DNA of 64,000 nt, taken from the NCBI RefSeq assembly GCF_001039355.2, contig NW_019775893.1, positions 62,001 to 126,000 of the forward strand. Reading direction: 5' to 3'. The notes beneath the pieces were generated by a model. That model ran no database searches. It saw only the letters and a program-made list of their open reading frames with translations, and was not told the DNA's origin. Position numbers and translations under genes: made by a program. Of the stretch, positions 22,400-32,154 are shown one piece after another; the stretch's first letter is position 1, and each line of letters starts with the position of its first letter. The stretch comes from Lingula anatina. Taxonomy: Eukaryota; Brachiopoda; Lingulata; Lingulida; Lingulidae.

Positions 22400-22573
22400 G
22401 TAATATCACAACGTAATATTACGTCCCTTACGTTGAAAACGTCAAAGTATTTTTTCACAAACAATACAAGCACAGGTGGTTAAAGGGTATTTCACCTTAA
22501 TGCAATATCACTACTTGACATGACGTGCTTAAAATCACTAGAAATCGTCAAAGTATTGTTTTTCAAACAATAC
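22400..22573 (+). repeat. Multi-hairpin repeat, degenerate copy
   Basis: Matches 35052-35227. Hairpins are GTAATATCAC-AAC-GTAATATTAC (22400-22422, one mismatch), GTATTTTTT-CAC-AAACAATAC (22447-22467, mismatched) and GTATTGTTT-TTC-AAACAATAC (22553-22573, perfect). GGTTAAAGGGTATTTCACC and AATCGTCAAAGTATTG are shared with the other copy. Confidence 0.88.
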
Positions 22574-24066
22574 AGGTGTGACGATTTTATTGACTTTGTC
22601 TTACTTGTTACGCAAGGAAAGAACTAAACAACTTCCATGTTCCTTCATATCCACTTTCTAACTACGCTATCCACAATTTATTCCTCTCCGTTCAACCTCT
22701 TACAACGTTCTCTCTCGTTTACATTACATTCTGCGTTTAAGTACAACGGGGTCATGTCAATCAAGTCAAGTTACACTACAAAACACTCCCTTCTCTCAGT
22801 CATTCGTGGCTGTCAATTACTAACATAACATTATCTCCCAGGGACGATATGCCTGTCCCTAGGCATATTTAAAATTAAAATATACCTTTAAACACTCTTT
22901 CTTAAACACTCCATTACTATTATTATGAAGTCATGCAAAAATATAGCTTAGTAAATAGATTATATATATATATATATATAAACTATAAGAAAATGAAATA
23001 GAAACACATTCGACATGAAACAAAAAATATAACTCGAAGGAAGATAAATTAATTAACTTTAAGTAAAATATGGTTGTTCGTGGATATATCTCGCATTGGC
23101 ATTTACACCTTTTAATGTGCGGTCCAAGAGTACAGATATATAGTACCGCTAATTCGGCTGTACCATTAATGAAGAACATACATCTTTTTGGGAGCCTAAA
23201 AGATTTATTCGTATATTCTTCCTTTCCAGTTAAAATGTATTCTCTTTTATCCTATGGAGCGTCATTCCAATGTCATGATGTATTACAAAGTCTTTCTCCT
23301 ACATTACCTTATTTGGTAATGTAATAATTCCTCAGCTCTCACACAATGTCTATGATTATCCATTTTTCCATAAGTTTCCATCATTACGTCATTACTAAAA
23401 TGTAATCATTCTCTTAATAGGCAATGGTATGATACTTGACCGTAGGTCGCAATTTCTATTAATACAGATTTTTCATTGTATCATCCTGAAGGAATGATAA
23501 CTATACTCCCTTATTCTTTTTTTATTATTGGACATGCACTCTTTAACTCTCTTACTTACACTGTTTAACCTCTTAACAAATGTATATTGTATCATTTATT
23601 AAATGTACAATATATCTCACTACGATCACAATTTTATATCTGTAATCATTTTCATTACGATAGATACTTCTGTTTGTTTTCCCCGCGCGGATGTTTTAAA
23701 ATCTGTTACTCTCTCATTAAAGCTCTGACACATTTTCTTATACGGTTTCCAATGAATAGTATTCACCACAACGTAGCGACCAGCGCATCGTTCATGATGA
23801 AGTACCTGATCATCTTCATATTATCCACACTGTAGTGCTCCTTTTTGATGACTAGAAGAGAAACATTAAATTGTTTTATATCAAAGTCAATCCACGATTT
23901 TATAAAAACGTACTGAAAAATAATTGAGTCACAAAATGTGAGGATCTCCCTTTATGTTTATATCATCAGTTTCATGTCATCATAGTTACAAAAGTTAAAC
24001 ACACTGTTCATATACCAATCACCGTCTGGTTAAATATCAACAACTAGTAATCTTTTAAGATCTTAT
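22574..24066. other. Probable internal leader of the minus-strand LTR element; no gene
   Basis: Between a possible 5' LTR (24.2-24.8 kb) and a gag-like frame (22.0-22.3 kb), both on the minus strand. Only chance frames, plus a TA microsatellite at about 22960-22983. Confidence 0.35.
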
Positions 24067-24162
24067 AATACGTGAAGTATTATAAATACATCTATATTCA
24101 GCTTATCGATCTTAAAAGATCGATAAGCTGAATATAGATGTATTTATAATACTTCACGTATT
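24067..24162. repeat. Near-perfect palindrome, 47-bp arms, 2-bp spacer
   Basis: Bases 24067-24113 are the exact reverse complement of 24116-24162, with only AA between (24114-24115). Each arm begins AATACGTGAAGTATTATAAA and ends CTTATCGATCTT. The DNA could extrude a cruciform and the RNA would form a very stable hairpin. An artefactual fold-back read in the assembly is the main alternative. Confidence 0.96.
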
Positions 24163-24232
24163 TAATATTCAATACACTGTCACGTTCTTACTTCCTCTTC
24201 AGAACGCGATTGGTGAAATTCAAAATAAACGC

Positions 24233-24243
24233 TGCCACCAGTT
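24233..24243 (-). promoter_or_regulatory. Putative retroelement primer-binding site (TGGTGGCAGCG)
   Basis: On the minus strand TGGTGGCAGCG follows the end of the possible LTR. The same motif appears at 25461-25473 next to another LTR-like segment. A TGG start complementary to a tRNA 3' CCA is the usual retrovirus-like priming arrangement. Confidence 0.6.
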
Positions 24244-24830
24244 GAAAATAAAACTACGAAGCTTATTCAACTAAGTTAAGTTCAAAAGTCACAACTTCCG
24301 GTTATCTTGACCGTCTCTACATGTGTTCAAATCACTAATCTCTACTCTGTTCTGTGCTACGCTCTGTACTCCAATCTAATCTAATCCAATCCCTAATGCA
24401 ATCTCTAATCTCTAATGCCATCCTCTTTTGCTACGAACTACAACCCTTTTATAGTGCTCCAGCGGCACGGGCCGGAGGAGCTCCAAAAAAAAAAAAAAAA
24501 AAAAAAAAGTTCTAGGGATCCCGGATTCCGGAAAAGGCGCTCCTTATTTAGAACTGACAGAAAGGGCTCCGGCTTAGGGCAGTCCAGTGCAAAAGGCGCT
24601 CGGAGCTCCCTTGGCCAAAAGGGCGCTCGGAAAAAGGCGTTCGTTAATTAAAGCTGACAAGAGGGGCACGTTGCTCTGGTCATTCCAGTGCGAACAGCTC
24701 TGTTAATCAAAGTTGACAATGAGACGCACATTTAGTGCACACTTTAAATTGAAACTGATAAAAACACAACAACACAATACTTTTCATTTTATGACCACAT
24801 GCAATAACGTTTGACTCAAAGTTCACTCAT
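24244..24830 (-). mobile_element. Probable 5' LTR of a minus-strand gypsy-like element
   Basis: Upstream of the primer-binding motif, the minus strand contains a TATA-like CTATAAAAGGG (near 24450) followed by TTAGAGATTAGAGATTG-type repeats and AATAAGC. It also holds a 24-A run (24486-24508) and three irregular repeats with GGCGCTC and CTGACA (24535-24725). The outer LTR edge was not found. Inference from promoter-like word and primer site. Confidence 0.42.
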
Positions 24831-24835
24831 AAAAT

Positions 24836-25329
24836 TTAAAGTTCATTTTCACACAAATGAATAGTTCTATGTGGTATAGTCCGTTGCATTCTCCATCTTG
24901 AATTATAACACAAAAGTTCAGTTCCATATAATGTCAAATTAGTCCTTCCAGACAGTGAATAACGATTGTTACAAATGTGCTGTATCGGCCATTCATTGTA
25001 AATGGATAAATGTCTTATTCGCGTACGTTGGCACACGTATAGATAAATGTTCACAATTTCCTGTATATCCACGAATGTCCAATGTCCCGCGTTTACGAAT
25101 ATATCCAATACGAATGACGCAGAAATGTCTCTGTGCAGAATTTTCTCTCTCAGCCTGCAGAGCTTCACATGGTTCTTCTAGTTGTTCCACCAGGTTTCTT
25201 ACTTCATCTCGATCTGTTCTGTTGTCCTTTTTAGGAAGCATTTTCTTGAATTTCTTGAGTTTCTTGATTTCTTGTATTTTCTCTTCGCCTGTTAAAGTCT
25301 GGATCCCACCATTGCACAACAGTGTAACC
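24836..25329 (-). pseudogene. Possible leader/gag region of another LTR element
   Basis: Downstream (minus strand) of the LTR and primer site at 25461-25884. A frame covering about 25130-25290 is highly charged (KIQEIKKLKKFKKMLPKKDN, then EVRNLVEQLEEPCEALQAER) and coiled-coil-like, as some gag or capsid proteins are. Nothing diagnostic; stops and shifts are present. Could equally be a fragment of an unrelated coiled-coil gene. Confidence 0.3.
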
Positions 25330-25433
25330 CAGCACACACGTCACATTCGGATCACATGGCTGGTACGTTGATATGACATTATAATGTGGTAGCAACGTGC
25401 AAGCCCCGTGATCCGAACGTGACGTGTTTGCTG
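25330..25433. mobile_element. 104-bp MITE, CAGCACACACGTCAC-type ends
   Basis: CAGCACACACGTCACATTCG (from 25330) is inverted as CGAACGTGACGTGTTTGCTG (to 25433), and both continue into GGATCAC/GTGATCC, with few mismatches over 26 bp. Inserted just downstream of the primer site at 25461. Comparable in layout to the element at 1425-1504. Confidence 0.82.
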
Positions 25434-25460
25434 AGAAGGTTCTTTTACTTTTAAAACTAA

Positions 25461-25473
25461 AATCGCTGCCACC
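25461..25473 (-). promoter_or_regulatory. Putative primer-binding site TGGTGGCAGCGAT
   Basis: Minus-strand TGGTGGCAGCGAT directly follows the LTR-like block 25475-25884. Identical in its first 11 bases to the motif at 24233-24243. Confidence 0.65.
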
Positions 25474-25474
25474 A

Positions 25475-25884
25475 ACAAAACAGGGTTCTGTTTTATAATC
25501 TTTATTTCTACTCAACACAATAAATTACGTACAGGGGCTCTGCCTCTCTGGCTGACAGCCCAACACAGAGACAGCTAACTGCCCGCTCGCTTGACAAGGT
25601 ACTCTGACTTCCAGCTTCCACCTCTAGCTCTAAACTCCCAACTGCCAAATCGGTACAGAGCACCTGTATTTATGCTCTCCCAGAGGCTTTCCCCAGGCAT
25701 GTTGAAGCTGCAAGAGGAAGAAACCCCTGGACAGAATTACTTGGGTTGCAGTGCAACTAAGCACGTGGTCAGGGCAGGAAGGAATGCTTTCAACTGTTAC
25801 TAAAATTAAATAGGGCTGGAGGTCAGAGGTCAACTGAGCTGTTAGCAGAGAATGGTTTTTAAATTCACATGTAGAAACGCTACA
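25475..25884 (-). mobile_element. Probable LTR of a gypsy-like element
   Basis: On the minus strand the block starts TGTAGCGTTTCTACATG (25884). It has a TATA-like GCATAAATACAGG followed about 110 bases later by AATTTATTG and AATAAAGATTATAA (polyadenylation-like), then a primer-binding site. Promoter, poly(A) signal and primer site in the right order support a 5' LTR of about 410 bp. No 3' partner is seen. Confidence 0.6.
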
Positions 25885-26149
25885 CTATCATCCTAGTATA
25901 TGGCATCCACAAAATAACGCAGCCGGTGAGAGAACAAGTTCAATAATTGCGCAAACTTTGAGAGCATATTGCAAACTAAGCGTGTTGACGCTGATACAAC
26001 ATTATAGGTAGTGCCAATTCCCAGAACCATCCTTTTAAAGGTCAATGCTCTCGGTTTACAGCGTAAACTGTTTTAACTTAGCCTCATTTGAGAAAAAGAG
26101 ACGCAATAAGATAGATGGGATAGATAGGAAAATATAGTTAACCGGTTTA

Positions 26150-27450
26150 CATCTCAGGTTCAGTTAAGTCGTATGACCGTTTTTCCTTTTGATCTGTTTC
26201 TCGTGTCTATCATCTTCTGTTGATTTATAAATGTTTCGTTTTTAATCTTGTTTAAATAAATAAAATCATTTCTTAAGAGATCATAGTATTTCTCTTTTAA
26301 TTTTGCGTTTTTGCTTTCGTTCTTGTAAAATCTTAATATATGATATTCATAGTGTCTCTTTAATGCATCTATAAAATATTCTCTTCTTGTTCCAAGATAG
26401 GATTCCTATAACCGTTCCATTTAACCTTGTAATGTCTTTTTTGTTTATAGTTCTACAGTATAACAATTTTCCAACTTCATAATATTCATAGGTATTTTTC
26501 TCATGGTCAGATGCAAGATCCACTTTTTCAATGGTCAAAAAAGATTTAAAATGTTAATATACTGTTTGTTTGAGTGAATGTTTTCAGTCTTCCAGTAGGA
26601 TTATATCTCTGTTATAGTGAAGAATAACGACAACAGTCTGGAGCTTTCAAACATCTATTCACCGACTTACTTTTTCACACAATTTCACAAGTATTTATAC
26701 TCTATTTTCCAAAGAATTTTCCATTCTCATGTTGCAAAACGCCATTCAATATTTCCATATTAGGTAATCTGTTTTCAATTCAAAATATGTAAAATATTAT
26801 TCGAATTACTCATGCTTGGACCTCTTCCATCTCGAGTTTGCATGCTTTTTACACGTGTTATTAACGTGCATATCTATTGAAAAATTAACCAAGCAAATCA
26901 AACTATGTGTGACTTTGAAATGTTCTATCCTTTCTTACTACGAGAACAATTTCTACACTTGTTGACTCTTAAAGAAATTTAACTTGCACTCAATAACTCC
27001 CTATCCTTTTACACATTTGATTCTGTTTTAATTGTTACCTGTAATTATTAAGTGTGAGTCATTTGCTTTACAACATATCGTTCTCTTACTGTTTGTTTGC
27101 TCTCCAGAGTTATCTCCAGAGTCCGTCAGTTCTTCGTCAGACGTACCAGCTGGTCTAAGTTCGGCGTTGTTTGTGTTATAATTCCACGTAGCCTCGAGCT
27201 CAGAAGCAATGTTGTCCGACCCATCATTTCCAATGGGGTGTTTGAAAGATGTCGTAGGGGTTGTAACATCCGCATCCCAATCGGAGTCAGAGTATAACAG
27301 TCGCCGGCCAGCAATGTGGGATTTTGAGCTTGATGGAGAGAGTAAGGCCCTGCTTATGTCTCCCCGAATAAGGCTAGCATACCTGGCATAGCGTGCTGTG
27401 GGGTCTTGGTTTGTCTGATACAGCTTGTAAAGTTTGTCCCCTTTACAAGT
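26150..27450 (-). pseudogene. Chromodomain-coding relic interrupted by a solo LTR
   Basis: Minus-strand reading from about 27450 gives an open stretch of about 125 codons (LYKLYQTNQDPTARYAR, LLYSDSDWDADVTTP, TSDEELTDSGDNSGEQTNSK), cut by the solo LTR at 26610-27075. It resumes as YNPTGRLKTFTQTNSILTF, then after a shift reads YYEVGKLLYCRTINKK, YKVKWNGYRNPILEQEEN and HYEYHILRFYKNES in three frames (26270-26530). YEVGKLL...YKVKWNGY...EQEENI is the chromodomain signature (YEVEKIL, YLVKWKGY, WEPEENL), with the usual WEP replaced by LEQ. Chromodomains bind methylated histone tails and also cap integrases of some Ty3/gypsy chromoviruses. Either a chromoviral pol end or a host chromodomain gene is possible. 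The acidic N-terminal part has no homology I recognise. Two frameshifts plus the insertion make it dead. Confidence 0.62.
26610..27075 (-). mobile_element. Solo LTR of family X, 466 bp
   Basis: On the plus strand it reads TGTTATAGTG...TTTACAACA, that is TG...CA in either orientation. It aligns end to end with the reverse complement of 19231-19706. Flanking 4-bp words TCTC (26606-26609) and TATC (27076-27079) are a near target duplication. No internal region remains, as after LTR-LTR recombination. The same flanks without an LTR lie at 30235-30330. Confidence 0.9.
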
Positions 27451-27507
27451 GATTTATTTTACCAGGACCGGCCGTGCAGAGTGTTAGGGCACGGTCTTGC
27501 GCTTTGA

Positions 27508-27538
27508 TAAACAAACAAACAAACAAACAAACAAACAA
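27508..27538. repeat. (AAAC)n microsatellite
   Basis: About seven AAAC units. Confidence 0.95.
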
Positions 27539-27771
27539 CGTCCGAAAAGGTTTCTAGTGAATTTAATGTTACTTCTTCTGACTGGGGAATACCCATGGTG
27601 CGTGTAATGTTAACACTAACTGTCCCCTTCCTGACCTCTGGTTAACTAAAACGCGACCGCGGCGTATATTCCTACACACTGAAACTTGCATACTTTCCGA
27701 AACTGGAATCTAAACTCAACTGAATTAAATTGTCACTGAATCAACCTTTTATGCATGTAGGTGGGCATCTT

Positions 27772-28197
27772 CTAGTAATGTTTAATGGTAATTTCTGATT
27801 CATTAAATTGTCTAATAAGTGTTCGATAAAACTCCTTCCAGTGACGTTCCGTAGGTACCACTTGTTCACGGCACCATGGCATAAGGTGGGTTCTGCAAAA
27901 AACGTTGGAGGAGTTGGGGTTGGATGGAAGGGTAGAATTGTTAATTGTACTAACCAGTTCTGTTTCTGTAATATTGCTATGTTTTTTCTTTGGTTGAAGC
28001 TGATCCTGTGCTGCTGCAGAAATGGCGGAGGCTTCTTTCTGTCTGTTCTGTTTACCAGATGGCCTTTTCGGTGGCCAGTGGTATGTCACGTGACTATTCC
28101 AGCGGGATAAGAGGGCTTGGTTGATTAGCCCCTTATGACATTGATGCGGCCAGCTCAAGATTCCTATTCCTCCCAATAAATTTATTATACAAACCAT
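27772..28197 (-). CDS. Unidentified 141-codon open frame next to an LTR element
   Basis: Continuous minus-strand frame starting MVCIINLLGG, six bases from the outer edge of the LTR unit at 28203. It has a Gln/Lys-rich centre (AQDQLQPKKKHS) and a tail with WCREQVVPTERHWKEFY. I recognise no family. A 35-bp piece of it (coding FCRTHLMPW) recurs in inverted orientation at 30150-30185, so this is probably an older dispersed repeat into which the LTR unit inserted. It could be chance. Confidence 0.3.
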   Translation of the reverse strand: MVCIINLLGGIGILSWPHQCHKGLINQALLSRWNSHVTYHWPPKRPSGKQNRQKEASAISAAAQDQLQPKKKHSNITETELVSTINNSTLPSNPNSSNVFCRTHLMPWCREQVVPTERHWKEFYRTLIRQFNESEITIKHY

Positions 28198-28479
28198 AAT
28201 AATGTTATGGTGACAACAACGACGATCTGGAGCTTCAGATATTTATTTCCCACACTTAATTTTTCACAGAATCTACAAGTATTTATATTCTATTTTCCCA
28301 AAGAATTTCCCATTCTCATATTACAAAACTCTATTCAATATTTCCTAATTTAGTAATTTAAATGAGACTTGTTTATGATTTAAAATAATTAAATATTTCC
28401 CGAATTACTCATCTTGGATCTTGTCCAACTCGAGTATGTTAAAAACGTGCAAATCGATAGAAAAATTAACCAATAACAT

Positions 28480-28735
28480 GTAATCTTTAGATATCATCAA
28501 ATAATGAGCACAACTTATTAACTTCATAAAGTCCAACTTCTCGTCTAGGTAATCAAACCTTCCACAAAATATGAACAAAATTGATTCATTTATCAAATCA
28601 GATGAAAACTTATCTGAAAATTCGGTTCTCTTTGTTGTTTGAAGTATAATTCATTTATATATACAGAATGTTTACGGAAGTTCTCGAAAAGCTTCAATGA
28701 CAAGGTTTCAGTTCTGTCATCAATGTAAATGTGAT
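28480..28735 (-). pseudogene. Terminal coding segment beside the 3' LTR of family X
   Basis: Reads ESDELVHHIYIDDRTETLSL and FENFRKHSVYINELYFKQQR, then in a shifted frame NESILFIFCGRFDYLDEKLD. It follows CQGC of the gag zinc knuckle directly. A close relative is at 32155-32405 (+), also just upstream of an LTR fragment. No known domain is recognised. It may be a 3' open frame or the end of pol in the full-length element. Confidence 0.6.
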
Positions 28736-28769
28736 GTACAAGTTCGTCAGATTCACATCCTTGACATCT

Positions 28770-29793
28770 TGGCCATTTGTTCATCGGTTTGCTCTGTTGA
28801 GGATAACTCGGACGTCCAGCTGATGGTGATTTGTTATCTGGGCGACGCAGATAAGTGTTGCGCTTGAGCATACGTCTTGGGCCGTTGACGTTGGTCGAGA
28901 ACCTTCTGGGAGGCGCAAAAGGGCTCGCTCTTGGAGGTGCCAAGTCTCTCTCATCACTAGTCAGCCTTGGGGTTTTGTACCATATGGATCGCCGACTGGT
29001 ACGTACGTGCGCTGGTACGTACGGCATCACTGATGGAGCTCTGCAACGCGTCTATTTTTTCTGTTATGATCTTTATATCAGTCCGTTCGTTCCTTTTGGT
29101 CGGCTGCACCGCATTTTCCGCGATGCGCGCATGGTGCATTAATTCCCAGCTTTTTTTCACTGTAGCTGGTAACGACTCATACCAGTCTATGGCCGATTGC
29201 TTAAGCAATAGAGGGAATATTGACGTTATGTGTTCCTCGCTCAGTTCTTTACAGCTAACATAGTTTTTAAAATGGGTTAACCGTCTTTCTACGTCTTCAT
29301 CTCTGTTACCCTTGAATTTTTCAGGGGCTAACCCTAAATCTGAGGCCATTTTAGGTTTTTTATTAGTTTTTTGGACTGTTAGTACACTGTTCGTCGCTAT
29401 GGCTCTCTGGGAATCTTGCCTTAGTGTATTCGGTGTCGTCCTCAGTGAGGTCGATGACGATTGGGGAGATTCCGCGGCTTGTGTCGTCGTCGTCGTCGTC
29501 GTCGTCGTCACTGATAATGATAGGGGATTCTGGGCGATTTGAGATCGACTTTCGTCCGTTAACCTCGAATCTGTTGAAAGTTTGGCTGATGCAAATGTTC
29601 GCAACGGTGTCGCTTCTTTGAGAAAAACTGACGGTGACTGTTGTTGAATAACTTGATTTATTAGACTGCATTTGTGAACACCAGTTTTTTTTATATTTAA
29701 TATCAGGTAGATTTTCGTCTTCGTCGGACGATTCACTGCTAGACAACGAAATGTCAGTTTTTTGCTCACTTTCGCCTTCTGACTTATTTTCAA
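28770..29793 (-). pseudogene. Family X gag with an internal deletion
   Basis: Minus-strand frame 29793-28957 holds a Thr run (coded by a GTC run at 29481-29512), then SDLGLAPEKFKGNRDEDVER, LLKQSAIDWYESLPATVKKS and LMHHARIAENAVQPTKRNER, followed in another frame by CQGC near 28770. It is homologous to gag at 19929-20401 but jumps from the ATVKKSW segment straight to LMHHARIAEN, missing roughly 85 residues that the 20-kb copy retains. Upstream, an acidic Ser-rich segment (SSSESSDEDENLPDIKYK) is open in an alternative frame. Gag would coat element RNA; this copy is probably inactive. Confidence 0.82.
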
Positions 29794-29809
29794 TAGTACA
29801 AGTAAAACA

Positions 29810-30104
29810 CGATTGATTTAAAATATTTAAAATATTTCCCAAATTACTCATCTTGGATCTTGTCCAACTCGAGTATGCATGAGTTTTACATGTGTTAAAA
29901 ACGTGCAAATCGATAGAAAAATTAACCAATCAGATCCAACTATATCTGACTCTGAAATGTTCCACCCTTTCTTGCTTCGAGAACAGTCTCTACACTCGTT
30001 GACACTTTAAGACATTTACTTTGCACTCAATAACTTCCTACACATTTAATTCTGTTTTAATTGTTTTGTAATTGTCGAAAGTGAATGTCATTTGCTTTAC
30101 AACA
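29810..30104 (-). mobile_element. Family X partial 5' LTR
   Basis: From the TG end (30104) it aligns with about the first 300 bases of the family LTR, through GGGAAATATTTTAAATATTT, and then passes directly into gag-linked coding sequence. The rest of the LTR, the primer site and the leader are missing. Confidence 0.82.
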
Positions 30105-30149
30105 ATAATATTTTATTGTTCGAAATAGCTCGGAACAGGAAACCTGTTA

Positions 30150-30185
30150 TGGCGTTTTTTTGCAGAACCCACCTTATGCCATGGT
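30150..30185 (+). repeat. Inverted fragment of the 27.8-kb unidentified frame
   Basis: TTGCAGAACCCACCTTATGC is the reverse complement of sequence at about 27874-27900. Confidence 0.85.
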
Positions 30186-30234
30186 AATTATCAGTTTATT
30201 CAGCTACTTTAGATCTACTTGCTGTACTTTAGAT

Positions 30235-30330
30235 CTACTTAGTTTGTTTGAGTGAATGTTTTCAGTCCTCCAGTAGAATTATAGCTCATTCTCTTACTGG
30301 TTGTTTGCTCTCTAGAGGAGAGTTATTGGC
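30235..30330 (-). repeat. LTR-free copy of the solo-LTR insertion site
   Basis: TTTGAGTGAATGTTTTCAGT through AGTAGAATTATAGCTC is joined directly to ATTCTCTTACTGGTTGTTTG. At 26550-27110 the same two blocks are separated by the 466-bp LTR. This paralogue therefore preserves the pre-insertion state. On the minus strand it also codes for the TFTQTN end of the chromodomain relic. Confidence 0.88.
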
Positions 30331-31847
30331 CTCCTTATGACGCGCAGGTGGGAACTCTAAATATTGTCCATCCACTTGTTGTCTGATAGTGAAGTCATAA
30401 AGTGAGTCAAACAATCTCGACCTACGCCTCTGTCACTTCACTTAGAGTTTCAGTGTTTACTATCGCCATAGGGCGATAACGAACTAATTCCACACAATCA
30501 AAGTCTTGGTCTTGGCTTCTTTTTCTATCTCAAATGTGTAGCATATCCCAGAGCAACGCTGCGGCTATGATTGAAACTTCCATAACGGCTTGTTTGTGGT
30601 CTTCCAAGGTAGAATGCTTCGTGCTTTGATAATGCGGGGTTTTAAACCCGAAAAATCTGAATCAAGGACAAGGACATTTAAGAAAGAATCCCCGTGAGCC
30701 GTTCAAGGGTTCTTTAGTGTTGGAAAACACGTTTTGGTTGATAGATGTGTTGACAGGTAAATAACTTTAATCACTATAACTGATATTACCCTGCAATGTC
30801 CTAACACAAGGACCTCTTTAAGTGGTTGTCATAAGTGCGTCATTCAAATTCACTGCTAATGCAGGTTGAACTTAGGCCTATATGGATTTTACCCCCATCC
30901 CAAGTGGCAAGTTGTCAAAACAACACTAAGATAACAAAGCTACATCCCATTAATTTGGGTTTGTTGCAGTATTTCTATTCACCAACGCATATTTTTCAGC
31001 ATTGAATGCAATGATTTATTTAGAGAAGCCTTAAATTCGGAATCAACTGTTCCTCAACTATTTCAACAATTGTTCTCATGTTCTTGCCAAATATAGAAGT
31101 GATCATTTATGCTTGTAAAAGTGGCTCGTACAGCAAAGAGACAAGAGCAAACCTATCCTTATATGGCAAATGCTATTCTAGCAAACGAAATACTTTCTAC
31201 AAATGATTAATCTCAAATACTGGTTTGAATTTACTCGGGATATAGAGCTTAATGCTCGTGATGAAATTAGGTCTAAGTATCAAAACCAGGCAATCGGCAT
31301 TAGTAGTGGCTTTACTAAAAGAAGTATACGCAAACGAAATAGTGCTTACTATACAGTAGTGATTATAAGATTTTATAATAAAAATTAATAAGATGAAGGA
31401 ACTTAACATCACAGATTCATATTGTAAAGTGAAGTAATAACTATTGTTATTTTGACAATTTCAATGAAGTTGTTATACCTACAGACTACATCTGTCAAAA
31501 CATTGGCATGGCGTGACAATTATAAACATCATAATAAACGAAAGCATTATTTTAGAACGATTTATCCCATTGTCACTTTTTACAGCTTTTAAACTTAAAT
31601 GTGCATTTAACATGCTAATGCACTTTTCTATATTCATTTGGAACCATTTGAACACTATGCAGATTAATTTTGATTCAAGTTGAATTTGACCTAACTTGCT
31701 ACATGTGTCTAATGCCATAGTACATATTTTCTATATTTGCGAGCGAACTTTTGGTGTAACAGGGTGTGTGTACTATCACAAGAGTTTAATGACTTAATGA
31801 TTTTCCTTATTGTTACTGTAATGATTTCAGAAACTGATCTATGTATC

Positions 31848-31894
<47 letters not shown>

Positions 31895-32154
31895 GAGTGT
31901 GCGAGATGCACGGAATTAACATGGTTATTTACGCTTTTATAATATACACGGTGTATTACACACGACTTATTGATAATCAACATATATTGTGTTAACCACA
32001 GTCATTATTATTGGCATGCTTTATTTTAATTACTTTTCAGTGTTATGGAAAAAAGTTTGTATTTAGTGTTTTTTCAACATTTATGGGTTAGTAAATAGAT
32101 GTACGTATCTTCCCATTATTGTTATTATTATTATTATTGATTTTATTTGATTTT
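30331..32154. other. About 1.8 kb without a recognisable gene
   Basis: AT-rich. Contains an (ATT)n microsatellite (31849-31893). No motif recognised. Confidence 0.45.
31849..31893. repeat. (ATT)n microsatellite
   Basis: About 15 consecutive ATT units. Confidence 0.97.

Larger units (their letters stand above)
28203..30104 (-). mobile_element. Family X LTR element, 1.9-kb internally deleted copy
   Basis: Outer ends are TGTTATGGTG (28203) and TTTACAACA (to 30104), flanked by ATAA on both sides (28199-28202 and 30105-30108), a clean 4-bp target duplication. Minus-strand order is partial 5' LTR (30104-29810), gag (29793-28770), a terminal coding segment (28735-28480) and partial 3' LTR (28472-28203). 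No protease, reverse transcriptase or integrase is present, so movement would need another element's enzymes. The 5' LTR lacks its 3' part and the 3' LTR its 5' part, which points to later deletions. Confidence 0.85.

Noticed and set aside
29424-29621. Plus-strand Ser-run and minus-strand Asp-run frames
   Set aside because: Alternative-frame readings of the GTC run inside gag. The gag frame is supported by homology to the 20-kb copy.
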